Origin: Phytomonospora endophytica
Lineage (GTDB): Bacteria > Actinomycetota > Actinomycetes > Mycobacteriales > Micromonosporaceae
Reading direction: 5' to 3'
Length of the DNA: 64,000 nt
NCBI RefSeq assembly: GCF_014202425.1
Contig: NZ_JACHGT010000003.1
Span: forward strand, 496,001 to 560,000
The position numbers and the translations under genes were made by a program. Shown in pieces: positions 40,144 through 47,705 of this stretch. Below the pieces are notes generated by a model. That model was not told the DNA's origin and searched no databases. It saw only the letters and a list, made by a program, of their open reading frames with translations. How positions within the stretch are numbered: the stretch's first letter is position 1; each line of letters starts with the position of its first letter.

Positions 40144-41074
40144 AGTGGACCCACTTCTTCTGGCCGACGAACTGAAGCGCCGTGATCAGCAGGATGATCG
40201 CGAACAGGATCCAGGCGCCCGAGGCGGCCAGTCCGAGATCGCGCGACTGGAAACCGGCCTGGTAGACGTTCATCACCAGGGTCTCGGTGGAGTTCCCGGG
40301 TCCTCCGGCGGTGAGGATGTAGGGCTGGGTGAAGACCTGCATCGAGGTGATCAGGGTCATCGTCGTGGCGAAGAACATCGCCGGGGAGATCAGCGGCAGC
40401 TGCACCGACCAGAACTTCCGCAGGCCGGTGGCGCCGTCGAGCTGGGCGGCCTCCAGCACGTTGGAGGGCATCTCGTTGATGGCGGCGGAGAAGACGATGA
40501 GGTTGTAGCCGAAGCCCTGCCAGACGCTCATCGCGACCACCGACAGCAGCGCGGTGCGCCCGTCGGCGAGGAAGTTCGGCGCGGAGATCCCGAACAGGCT
40601 CTCCAGGTAGTACGCGAAGGTCCCGTCGGGCTGGAGGAGCATCTTCCAGATCACCGCGTTGGCGACCATCGGCGTGATCGCGGGGATGAAGAACAGCACC
40701 CGCCACAGCTGCGCGAAGCGCGAGTTGTTGATCCAGAAGGCGAGCCCGAGCGCGACGATCACGTTGAGCGGCACGTACAGGCCGGTGAAGATGAAGGTGT
40801 TGCGCAGCGCGACGCCGAAGTTGGGGTCCTCGCCGAAGAGGTATTTGAAGTTGTCGAGGCCGAGGAAGCTCGGTTCACCGAGCATCGGCCAGTGGAACAG
40901 GCTCATCACGACGGCCATCGCGACCGGGAACAGTGTGAACAGGCCCAGGCCGACGACGCTGGGGCCGGCGAAGCCGAAGGCGCTCCACTGTTCGGCGCGC
41001 CGGCCGGGCCGCTTGCGCCGCGGCGGCTTGCCGCGGCCGGGCGCGGCCGTACTCAAAAGGGGCGTGGTCGCCAC
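40133..41074 (-). CDS. Sugar ABC transporter permease, CUT1 first subunit (313 aa)
   Basis: A MalF/LacF-like permease. It has six helices ('SAFGFAGPSVVGLGLFTLFPVAMAVVMSLFHW', 'LRNTFIFTGLYVPLNVIVALGLAFWIN', 'LWRVLFFIPAITPMVANAVIWKMLL', 'ALLSVVAMSVWQGFGYNLIVFSA', 'LISPAMFFATTMTLITSMQVF', 'AASGAWILFAIILLITALQFV') and the EAA loop 'SNVLEAAQLDGATGLRKFWSVQLPLISPAM'. The N-terminal ~30 residues are basic and cytosolic. It pairs with the next permease to import the sugar bound by the upstream lipoprotein. A 13-bp hairpin separates it from the lipoprotein gene. Confidence 0.92.
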   Translation of the reverse strand: MATTPLLSTAAPGRGKPPRRKRPGRRAEQWSAFGFAGPSVVGLGLFTLFPVAMAVVMSLFHWPMLGEPSFLGLDNFKYLFGEDPNFGVALRNTFIFTGLYVPLNVIVALGLAFWINNSRFAQLWRVLFFIPAITPMVANAVIWKMLLQPDGTFAYYLESLFGISAPNFLADGRTALLSVVAMSVWQGFGYNLIVFSAAINEMPSNVLEAAQLDGATGLRKFWSVQLPLISPAMFFATTMTLITSMQVFTQPYILTAGGPGNSTETLVMNVYQAGFQSRDLGLAASGAWILFAIILLITALQFVGQKKWVHYEH

Positions 41075-41094
41075 GGGTCACCTCGTCGTTGAGG

Positions 41095-41133
41095 GCGGCG
41101 GGCCGGGTGGGGAGACGTGGCCCGGCCCGCCGC
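41095..41133 (-). terminator. Intercistronic 13-bp hairpin between binding protein and permease genes
   Basis: GCGGCGGGCCGGG (41095-41107) and CCCGGCCCGCCGC (41121-41133) are exact complements, with a 13-base loop. It begins 6 bases after the stop of the binding protein gene (minus strand) and precedes the permease gene. Such hairpins in transporter operons typically reduce or stabilise message so that binding protein exceeds permease, which fits here. There is no U tract. Confidence 0.65.
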
Positions 41134-41139
41134 GGGGAA

Positions 41140-42417
41140 TCACTGGTTTCGGGCGCCCTGCTGCTGGATCGCGGCGAGCGCGTCGGCCGGTGTCGAGGCT
41201 CCGGTGTAGACCTCGATCAGGTAGCGGGCCATGTTCTTGGTGACCTCGTCCCAGTTCTTGGTGGTGAACAGGGGCACGCCGGTGCTCAGGCTGGCGGTGA
41301 TGGAGTCGACGGCGGCCGAGACGGCCTCGGCGTTGTCGGGGTCCTGGGCGACCAGGAACTCCTTGAACGCGGGCTGCTGCTCGGTGCGGGCCGGGAAGCT
41401 GCGGCCCTGGTCGGTGAGGTACTGCGCGGCCTCGGGGCCGGTGAGGATCTGGAGGGCCTGGTAGGCCTCGTCCTTGTAGCCGCAGCTCTTCGAGACGCCG
41501 AAGCCGGAGTTGGCGACGTAGGTCTTGGAGCCGCCGACGCCCGCGGGGAGCGGGGCGACGCCGACGTCGAACTTCGCCGAGGAGATGTTGGAGCCGATGT
41601 TCCAGGAGCCGTCGACGGCCATCATCGCGTTGCCGTTGACGAACTGGGTCTCGCCCCAGCCGCCGTCGGCGGCGCTGGCCGGGACGCTGCCGACGTCGTC
41701 CTTGGCGAGTCCGGCGTACCAGGTGACGGCGTCGATCATCTTCTGCTCGTCGAACTGGAGTTTGACGTCGTCGGTGACGGGTGCGGCGTCGTTGTAGGAC
41801 AGCAGCAGCGAGAGGGTGTGCAGGTCGGCGAAGGACATGCCGAAGCCGGACTTGCCGCCGGTGGTCAGTTTCTTCGCGGCGGTCTCGAAGTCGGCAATGG
41901 TCCAGCCGGCCTTCGGCTCGTCGAGTCCGGCCGCCTTGAAGGCGTCCTTGTTGTAGTAGACGAGCATCGAGGCGAGGTCGAAGGGCATGGCGAGCTGCTT
42001 GCCGCCGAGGTTGAGGGCGGCGGTGGAGGCGGGGTCGAAGCCGTCGGCCGGGACGTGCTCGCCGAGGGGTTCGAGGAGGTCGGTGTATCCGGCCAGGCGC
42101 AGGCTCTGCATGGAGACGAGGCAGGCCTCCTCGCCGGTGGCGAACTCGGTCTGGAGTTTGGTGAAGTAGTCGTTGAACGGCGCGGTCCGCAGGTTGACCT
42201 TGATCTTGGGGTTCGCGTCGGTGACCATCTGCGCGAGGTGGTCCAGCTGGGCCTTCTCGTCTTCGCTGCCGGCCCACATCTCCCAGTCGAGGGTGACGGT
42301 GCCGTCCTCGGCCTTGGTGCCACCGGCCGAGTCGGCATCGCCGCCACAGGCGGTGAGGGCGCCCGCGGCCACGGCCACGGCGCCGAGGGCGAGGGCGGCC
42401 CTCCTGAGCTTTCGCAT
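41140..42417 (-). CDS. Sugar-binding lipoprotein of ABC transporter (425 aa)
   Basis: A family-1 extracellular solute-binding protein. The start is ATG 42417, preceded by AGGAGG with a 7-base gap; the frame remains open upstream but without a site. The signal peptide (MRKLRRAALALGAVAVAAGALTAC) ends in lipobox LTAC-G, so Cys24 is lipidated. Domain: 'VTLDWEMWAGSEDEKAQLDHLAQMV', 'NDYFTKLQTEFATGEEACLVSMQSLR', 'ALNLGGKQLAMPFDLASMLVYYNKDAFKAAGL', and 'FVNGNAMMAVDGSWNIG'. Ligand class is oligosaccharide; the identity is not visible. It is divergent from the ROK regulator, with an AT-rich palindrome between. Confidence 0.92.
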   Translation of the reverse strand: MRKLRRAALALGAVAVAAGALTACGGDADSAGGTKAEDGTVTLDWEMWAGSEDEKAQLDHLAQMVTDANPKIKVNLRTAPFNDYFTKLQTEFATGEEACLVSMQSLRLAGYTDLLEPLGEHVPADGFDPASTAALNLGGKQLAMPFDLASMLVYYNKDAFKAAGLDEPKAGWTIADFETAAKKLTTGGKSGFGMSFADLHTLSLLLSYNDAAPVTDDVKLQFDEQKMIDAVTWYAGLAKDDVGSVPASAADGGWGETQFVNGNAMMAVDGSWNIGSNISSAKFDVGVAPLPAGVGGSKTYVANSGFGVSKSCGYKDEAYQALQILTGPEAAQYLTDQGRSFPARTEQQPAFKEFLVAQDPDNAEAVSAAVDSITASLSTGVPLFTTKNWDEVTKNMARYLIEVYTGASTPADALAAIQQQGARNQ

Positions 42418-42463
42418 CTTGTTCCTCCTGGGGACCTCCGGGCGAAACACCCACCACGGGTAG

Positions 42464-42486
42464 TAATTTCGGAGGCGAATTAATAA
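42464..42486. promoter_or_regulatory. Candidate ROK operator
   Basis: An AT-rich imperfect palindrome, arms TAATTTCG and CGAATTAA around GAGG, sits between the divergent binding protein and ROK genes. Its form (TTCG...CGAA flanked by TAA/TTA) resembles NagC/Mlc-type ROK operators. In DNA of this GC content such an AT-rich symmetric stretch is unusual. It could control both directions. Confidence 0.45.
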
Positions 42487-42543
42487 GCTCGGACTGTAGG
42501 CCCCCATCGGCCGGGTCGTCAAGACGCAACGGAGAATGAACCT

Positions 42544-43686
42544 GTGCCAAGCCACCCCCGGTACCGCGAAGACCTCACCCGGACCGAGATCCTCGCCCTC
42601 CTCGGAGCCGGTCCGCTCAACCGCTCCGAGATAGCCGCGCGCCTCGGCCTGGGCGCCGCCACCGTCACCGAGCACACCCGCAGACTCGTCGCGCTCGGCT
42701 ACGTTCGCGAGCTCGCGCCCCAGGTCAGCGGGCCCGGACGGCCGCGCGTGCCACTCGAAGTGGTGGCCGACGCCGCCTACACCCTCGGGCTGCGCGTCCA
42801 CCCTACGCACGTGGTCGGGGTGCTGGTCCGGCTCGACGGCTCGGAGGTCGAGCGCTTCGAGCTCCCCTTCGATCCCGCGAACGACCCGGTTTCCCAGCTG
42901 GCGGACGCCTGCGCCCACGCCTTCGCCGAGAACACCGACGCCGCCGCGCCCGTCTCGCGCATCAGGGGCGTCGGCGTCGCCCTCCCCGGCGTCATCGACC
43001 CGTCCACGGGGACCGTCCGCCTCTCCCCCAGGCTCGGCTGGACCGACATGCCGCTCGGGCCGCTGCTCGCCGCACGGCTGCCGGTGCCCGTCCTCATCGA
43101 CAACGACACGCGTGCCAGCACCACCGCCGAACTGCTCTTCGGCGCCGGCCGGTCACACGACGACTTCCTCGTCCTGGCCATCGGCGACGGCGTCGGCATG
43201 GGGATCGTGCTGGGCCGACGGGTCCACCGCGGACCCGACGGCGTCGCCGGGGAGTTCGGGCACGTGCCGGTCGACCCGGCCGGGCCGCCGTGCATGTGCG
43301 GCCGGAGGGGCTGCGTCGAGGCCTATGTCGCCGACTACGCCCTGGCCGCCCGCGCCCGCGAGCTGGGGTTGACCGAGGAGACGCTGACCGTCGACGGGCT
43401 GCGCGACGCCGCCGGGGATCCCGGGATGGCGAAACTGCTGGCCGAGACCGGCGCGATCCTCGGGCGGGCCGTCGCGGGCGTCGTGAACGTGCTGGCCGTG
43501 CGCGCGCTGACCGTGATCGGCGAGAGCCACGTGCTGTGGCCCCATCTGGAGCCGGGGTTCACCGAGGCCGTCGCCGCCGGCGTCGTCGCCTTCCCCGACC
43601 TGGACGTGCGGGTCCGGCCGTGGGACGACAGCGCCCACGCGCGGGGCGCGGCGAGCCTGGTGCTGGCGGCGAGCATCGCCTCGTAG
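42544..43686 (+). CDS. ROK-family transcriptional repressor (380 aa)
   Basis: A sugar-responsive repressor. Residues ~10-70 form a winged helix ('RTEILALLGAGPLNRSEIAARLGLGAATVTEHTRRLVALGYVREL'). The sugar-kinase-like domain follows: 'GVGVALPGVIDPSTGTVRLSPRLGWTDMPLG', 'VLIDNDTRASTTAELLFGAG', 'LVLAIGDGVGMGIVL', 'GEFGHVPVDPAGPPCMCGRRGCVEAYV'. The last includes the zinc Cys motif (CxCGxxGCxE) and the conserved GEFGH. The start is GTG 42544. It is divergent from the fucosidase transporter operon, which it very probably controls. Confidence 0.9.
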   Translation: MPSHPRYREDLTRTEILALLGAGPLNRSEIAARLGLGAATVTEHTRRLVALGYVRELAPQVSGPGRPRVPLEVVADAAYTLGLRVHPTHVVGVLVRLDGSEVERFELPFDPANDPVSQLADACAHAFAENTDAAAPVSRIRGVGVALPGVIDPSTGTVRLSPRLGWTDMPLGPLLAARLPVPVLIDNDTRASTTAELLFGAGRSHDDFLVLAIGDGVGMGIVLGRRVHRGPDGVAGEFGHVPVDPAGPPCMCGRRGCVEAYVADYALAARARELGLTEETLTVDGLRDAAGDPGMAKLLAETGAILGRAVAGVVNVLAVRALTVIGESHVLWPHLEPGFTEAVAAGVVAFPDLDVRVRPWDDSAHARGAASLVLAASIAS

Positions 43687-43723
43687 ACACCGGCCTGTCG
43701 CATGACGATGGCATCCTGTCGGC

Positions 43724-44839
43724 ATGGAGCCGTTCCGGATCGAGGTCCCCGAAGCCGTGCTCGACGACCTGCGCCACCGTCTCGCGGCGGCGCGAATACC
43801 CGAGCGAACGCCGGGCGAGCCGTGGTCGGCGGGTACGGATCCGGACTACCTGCGCGAACTCGTCGAGTACTGGGCCGAGGGCTTCGACTGGCGCGCCACC
43901 GAGGAGTGGCTGGCGGGTTTCCCGCAGTTCCTGGCCGACGTCGGCGGGCAGACGGTGCACTTCGCGCACGTCCGCGGCGTCGGCGTGCCCGGTGGCCCGC
44001 CGCCGCTGCCACTCGTCGTCACGCACGGGTGGCCGTACTCCTTCGCGGACATGCTGCCGATCGTGCCCCTGCTGACCGACCCGGGAGCGCACGGTGGGGA
44101 TCCGGCCGACGCCTTCGACGTCGTCGTGCCCTCCCTGCCCGGTTACGGGTGGTCCTCGGCGCCGGAGGGGCCGGTGATCGGCCCGGCGACCGCCGACGTG
44201 TGGGCCGGGCTGATGGCGATGCTCGGGTACGAGCGTTTCGGGACCTACGGCGAGGACGTCGGCGCGGGGGTGAGCGACTGGCTCGCCGCCCGGCACGCCG
44301 AGCGCGTCATCGGGATCCATGCCGCCCATCCGGCGTACCCGCCCGAGGAGCGCAAAGGCGATCTGACCGGGGAGGAGCGGGCCTTCCTGGACTGGCTCGC
44401 CGCCCGCTGGGACCGGGGCGAGGGCTACAGCGCGATCCAGTCGACCCGGCCGGACACCCTCGCGGCGGCCCTGCTCGACTCGCCCTCGGGCCTGGCCGCG
44501 TGGCTCGCGGAGAAGTTCCGCGCCTGGAGCGACGGCGACCGCTTCACCTACGACGACATCCTCACCACCGTGACGCTCTACTGGGTCACGGGCACGATCG
44601 GGACCTCGTTCCGGGCCTACCACGACGACCGTTTCGAACCGGCCCTCCCGGTCATCACCGTCCCGGCGGGGATCACGGTGAGCAGGGCCGACCTCGGGAT
44701 GCCGCGTTCACTGGCCGAGCGGACCTATGCCGACATCCGCTTCTGGAACGACCTGCCGCGGGGCGGTCACTTCGTCGCCAAGGAGGAGCCGGAGCTCGTC
44801 GCGGCGGACGTGCGGGAGTTCTTCCGCGGGCTGCGGTAG
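43724..44839 (+). CDS. Epoxide hydrolase, microsomal-type fold (371 aa)
   Basis: An alpha/beta-hydrolase with the EHN N-terminal domain ('PFRIEVPEAVLDDLRHRLAAARIPERTPGEPWSAGTD', 'YLRELVEYWAEGFDWRATEEWLAGFPQF'), the oxyanion-type HGWP in 'LVVTHGWPYSFADMLPIVPLL', and the nucleophile in 'YGEDVGAGVSDWLA' (Asp of GxDxG form; many relatives have GGDWG). The end 'LPRGGHFVAKEEPELVAADVREF' contains the catalytic His. It would open epoxides to diols. It follows the ROK gene by 37 bases, same strand. Length is usual for this subgroup. Confidence 0.85.
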   Translation: MEPFRIEVPEAVLDDLRHRLAAARIPERTPGEPWSAGTDPDYLRELVEYWAEGFDWRATEEWLAGFPQFLADVGGQTVHFAHVRGVGVPGGPPPLPLVVTHGWPYSFADMLPIVPLLTDPGAHGGDPADAFDVVVPSLPGYGWSSAPEGPVIGPATADVWAGLMAMLGYERFGTYGEDVGAGVSDWLAARHAERVIGIHAAHPAYPPEERKGDLTGEERAFLDWLAARWDRGEGYSAIQSTRPDTLAAALLDSPSGLAAWLAEKFRAWSDGDRFTYDDILTTVTLYWVTGTIGTSFRAYHDDRFEPALPVITVPAGITVSRADLGMPRSLAERTYADIRFWNDLPRGGHFVAKEEPELVAADVREFFRGLR

Positions 44840-44857
44840 CGGCGGCGAACGCCGGCC

Positions 44858-44883
44858 GGCCGGGGCACCTGTGCGCCCCGGCC
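44858..44883. terminator. Bidirectional hairpin terminator
   Basis: GGCCGGGGC (44858-44866) and GCCCCGGCC (44875-44883) form a 9-bp perfect stem with an 8-base loop. It lies between the convergent ends of the epoxide hydrolase and Rieske genes. Confidence 0.65.
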
Positions 44884-44918
44884 GCGTCGCGGCGCCAGCC
44901 CTCACGGATCGACGCGTC

Positions 44919-45434
44919 TCAGGCGGGGAAGACCTCGTCGCCCTTGATCTTCACCGGCACCTCGGTGAGGCCCGAGGTGGCGGGTCCCTTGCTGAGGGAG
45001 CCGTCGGCGGCCTTGAACTCCGAGCCGTGGGACGGGCAGGTGATGGTCCCGTCCTGCGGAGCCGGAAGCTGAACACCCTTGTGGGGACAGGTGCGGTTGA
45101 AGGCGACGACCTTGCCGTCCTCGGGCTGCACGAGCACGAGGTTCCCGGCGACGAGTCCGCCGCCGACGGGGATCTCGGCGAGCTTGGCCAGCGCGCCCTC
45201 GCTCGGCGGGTCGCCGCCGTCGGTGGACGGGCTGCTCTCGCCGTTTCCGGCGGGGGTGTCGGCGCCGGTGGGCGGCGGGGCGTCGGTCTCGGAGCCGCAG
45301 GCGGCGAGCACGGCCACGGCGGACACGCCGAAGGCGCCGCAGAGCACGCCGCGCCGGGAGGAGCGGACGACCTCGGTGGCGAGTTGCACCGCCGAGGCGG
45401 ACTGGACCGGCATTGCCTCTTTGAGTTCGTTCAC
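44919..45434 (-). CDS. Exported Rieske [2Fe-2S] lipoprotein (171 aa)
   Basis: A small electron-transfer protein. The C-terminal Rieske fold has the two cluster motifs CPHKG and CPSHGSEF in 'NRTCPHKGVQLPAPQDGTITCPSHGSEFKAADG'. The N-terminus contains a Tat-like SSRRGVLCGA and a hydrophobic stretch ending in lipobox VLAACGS, so the folded protein is probably Tat-exported and lipid-anchored outside. A Ser/Thr/Pro linker (~55-85) follows. The start is GTG 45434, with weak ribosome site; other in-frame starts exist. It is divergent from the ECF sigma factor, and the electron partner is unknown. Confidence 0.88.
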   Translation of the reverse strand: MNELKEAMPVQSASAVQLATEVVRSSRRGVLCGAFGVSAVAVLAACGSETDAPPPTGADTPAGNGESSPSTDGGDPPSEGALAKLAEIPVGGGLVAGNLVLVQPEDGKVVAFNRTCPHKGVQLPAPQDGTITCPSHGSEFKAADGSLSKGPATSGLTEVPVKIKGDEVFPA

Positions 45435-45626
45435 GTTGTTTCCCGTCTGGATAGCCGGATCGAAACGCTTCGCCCGGCCGAGGCGTGCCGGGACGTTCCC
45501 AGCCCGTCACGGCCCGCGGCCGGGCGCCGCTCCCCAGCACTACGGCCACGACGCGAAAAAGGTTCAATCTTTTCCCGGTTAGGCTCGGATCCGCCCCGGG
45601 AGCGCCGAGTGACGTGCGCGACGGCT

Positions 45627-45654
45627 TGAACGCTTCGGCGCCCGTCACCGTAGT
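45627..45654 (+). promoter_or_regulatory. Candidate ECF-type promoter upstream of sigma factor
   Basis: TGAAC (45627-45631) and CGTAGT (45649-45654) are 17 bases apart, a layout seen in ECF-dependent promoters that autoregulate. The ATG at 45662 (in frame with the sigma factor) would then be almost leaderless. Only the sequence pattern supports this. Confidence 0.3.
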
Positions 45655-45721
45655 AACCGGCATGGAGATCGCGGCCGCGGCGTGCGGCCCGGGCGGATTC
45701 CCCTGGACGAGGACCCACGGC

Positions 45722-46291
45722 ATGGACAAAGACGGCACGCCCGAGCGCGGCGGCGGACTCGCCGGCGCCGCCACACCCGACGAGGAACGCCTCGCGCGGG
45801 CGCTGTACGCCGAACACTCCGACGCGCTGTGGCGTTACGCGCTGCGTCTGACCCGCGGTGACGAGCAGCGCGCCCAAGACGCCGTGCAGGAGACGCTGCT
45901 GCGGGCGTGGCGCCATCCGCGGGTGCTGTCGGTCAGCACCGAACACGCCCGCCGCTGGCTGTTCACGACCGTGCGGCAACGGGTGATCGACGACTGGCGC
46001 GCCGGTCGCGTCCGCCCCGAGGTCGTCACCGACAACATCCCCGAACACCAGGTCGCCGACCACGTCGACACCGCGATACAGGGCCTTCTGGTCACCGAGG
46101 CGCTCCGCAAGCTCACCACCGCCCACCGCGAGGTGCTCGTCGAGTGCTTCTACGGCGGCCGCAGCGTCGGCGAGGCGGCCACCCGTCTCGGCGTGCCGCA
46201 GGGCACCGTCAAATCCCGCCTCCACTACGCGCTGCGCGCACTGAAACTCGCCTTGGAAGAGGCCGGAGTGGTCACCGAGGAGTCCCGATGA
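45722..46291 (+). CDS. ECF-type sigma factor (189 aa)
   Basis: A group 4 sigma factor. Region 2 is at ~25-90 ('DEERLARALYAEHSDALWRYALRLTRGDEQRAQDAVQETLLRAWRHP'), with region 4 at ~125-175 ('LRKLTTAHREVLVECFYGGRSVGEAATRLGVPQGTVKSRLHYALRALK'). The start is taken as ATG 45722 with GAGGA upstream; in-frame ATG 45662 is possible and would add 20 residues. The next gene, a ZAS-type anti-sigma factor, overlaps by 4 bp. Domain features are like SigL/SigK relatives. Target genes probably include neighbours on the other strand, such as the Rieske protein, but this is inference. Confidence 0.9.
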   Translation: MDKDGTPERGGGLAGAATPDEERLARALYAEHSDALWRYALRLTRGDEQRAQDAVQETLLRAWRHPRVLSVSTEHARRWLFTTVRQRVIDDWRAGRVRPEVVTDNIPEHQVADHVDTAIQGLLVTEALRKLTTAHREVLVECFYGGRSVGEAATRLGVPQGTVKSRLHYALRALKLALEEAGVVTEESR

Positions 46292-46974
46292 CCTGTCAGC
46301 ACCATCACGACGGGGCCGCCTACGTGCTCGGGGCCCTCGATCCCGCCGACCGCACGGCCTTCGAGGCCCATCTACCGCACTGCGCCGAATGCACCGGGAC
46401 CGTCCGCGGTCTCGCGCAACTGCCGGGCGTGCTCGCCCACGCGCCCATCGAGAACCTCCTCGCCGCGGCCGGCCCACCGCCGCCCGAGGACACCCTGCCC
46501 GTGCTGATCCACCGCGTCCGCGTCGACCGCCGCCAGCGCAAGTGGCGCACGGCGCTGGTCGGGGCCGCCGCGGCGGTGCTCCTCGCGGCCGGTTCGCTCG
46601 GGACGGCCGAGCTGCTGCGGACCGATCCCCCGCAGGCGCCGGTGGTGGCGCAGCCGGAGTCCATCGACGTGCGGTTCGCCGCCGCCGAGGGCTTCGACGT
46701 GTGGGGCGACGCCGCTCTGACCCGCCTGCCGGGCGGGACGCAGATACGCATCGACTGCGCCTACACCGTCGGGAAGGACTCCTACCTCGGTGGCCTGCCG
46801 TACCGGCTCGTGGTCACCAACGACAAGGGCGACGAGGACATGGCCGGCAGCTGGCACGCCAAGGACGGCCTGTCGGAGGGCATCCTGCTGTTCACGCGCT
46901 GGGCGCCGGAGAACATCAGCGCGATGGAGATCCAGGACCTCGACGGGAAGGTCATCCTGCACTGGACGCGATGA
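46288..46974 (+). CDS. Zinc-binding (ZAS) membrane anti-sigma factor (228 aa)
   Basis: The N-terminal zinc anti-sigma motif HLPHCAEC (HxxxCxxC, residues ~28-35) in 'RTAFEAHLPHCAECTGTVRGLAQLPGVLA' is followed by one transmembrane helix ('RTALVGAAAAVLLAAGSLGTAELL', ~86-110) and an extracytoplasmic beta-rich domain ('DSYLGGLPYRLVVTNDKGDEDMAGSW', 'ISAMEIQDLDGKVILHW'). The ATG at 46288 overlaps the sigma stop (ATGA), so the pair is translationally coupled. It should hold the sigma factor at the membrane until a redox or envelope signal is sensed. Confidence 0.9.
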   Translation: MTCQHHHDGAAYVLGALDPADRTAFEAHLPHCAECTGTVRGLAQLPGVLAHAPIENLLAAAGPPPPEDTLPVLIHRVRVDRRQRKWRTALVGAAAAVLLAAGSLGTAELLRTDPPQAPVVAQPESIDVRFAAAEGFDVWGDAALTRLPGGTQIRIDCAYTVGKDSYLGGLPYRLVVTNDKGDEDMAGSWHAKDGLSEGILLFTRWAPENISAMEIQDLDGKVILHWTR

Positions 46975-47075
46975 GGTCTTTCCCGCTTTGAACCATCCGG
47001 GCGACCTCGCCGTAGTCATGATGGGGTGGGCGAAACCCGCCGCCCGGTCGATGACCAACGGAAGGCGATGCCGGT

Positions 47076-47624
47076 ATGCCCACGGAGTTCCTCGGACTGC
47101 CCCTGCACCCCCTGGCGGTGCACCTGCCGGTCGTGTTCGTGCCGCTGCTGGCCCTGTTCACCGCCGGGTACGTGCTCGTGCCCCGGATCCGCCGCAACAT
47201 CGGCTGGTGGGTCGTGCTGCTGTCGGTGATCGCGCCCGTGGTCTCCTTCGCGGCCAAGCTCAGCGGCCAGAACCTCGCCGAGCAGAAGCTCACCGAACTC
47301 CGCGAGTCGCCCGAGGCCGCGCGGGCCGCCGCCGACAGTTTCAACAACCACTCCCAGTACGGCGACGTCCTCGTCTGGCTGGTCCTGGCCCTCGCGATCG
47401 GCGCCCTCGTCTACGCCGGACTGGCCAGCCGCCGCCTCGACGCCTTCGCCAAGGCGCGCTCGATCGGCCGGGCGAGCGCCTGGCTGAGCGAGGGCGAGGA
47501 GCCCGGTTCGGGACGCAAGGCGTTCCTGGCGGTGCTCGGCGTCGTGCTGATCGCCCTGGCGCTGGCCTCGCTGTTCTACGTGTTCCGGGCCGGGCACACC
47601 GGCGCGGAGATGCTCTGGGGTTAG
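47076..47624 (+). CDS. DUF2231 membrane protein (182 aa)
   Basis: Four transmembrane helices ('LAVHLPVVFVPLLALFTAGYVLVPRI', 'IGWWVVLLSVIAPVVSFAAKLSG', 'VLVWLVLALAIGALVYAGLASR', 'AFLAVLGVVLIALALASLFYVF'), with the DUF2231 features 'LHPLAVHLPV' (His pair in the first helix) and a late His in 'AGHTG'. Members may bind heme or take part in redox reactions; the function is unknown. The ATG is at 47076. A 9-bp inverted repeat follows the stop, then the SBF transporter gene. Confidence 0.85.
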   Translation: MPTEFLGLPLHPLAVHLPVVFVPLLALFTAGYVLVPRIRRNIGWWVVLLSVIAPVVSFAAKLSGQNLAEQKLTELRESPEAARAAADSFNNHSQYGDVLVWLVLALAIGALVYAGLASRRLDAFAKARSIGRASAWLSEGEEPGSGRKAFLAVLGVVLIALALASLFYVFRAGHTGAEMLWG

Positions 47625-47634
47625 CGGCCCGCCG

Positions 47635-47670
47635 ACCGCGCCCTCCCACCATCGCGGCTCCGGGCGCGGT
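47635..47670. terminator. Inverted repeat after DUF2231 gene
   Basis: ACCGCGCCC (47635-47643) and GGGCGCGGT (47662-47670) are perfect 9-bp complements with an 18-base loop, between the DUF2231 stop and the transporter start. It may end transcription; the long loop weakens the case. Confidence 0.4.
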
Positions 47671-47705
47671 ACGTTCGCAGGCCCCTCGACTTCCAGGAGC
47701 CTTCG

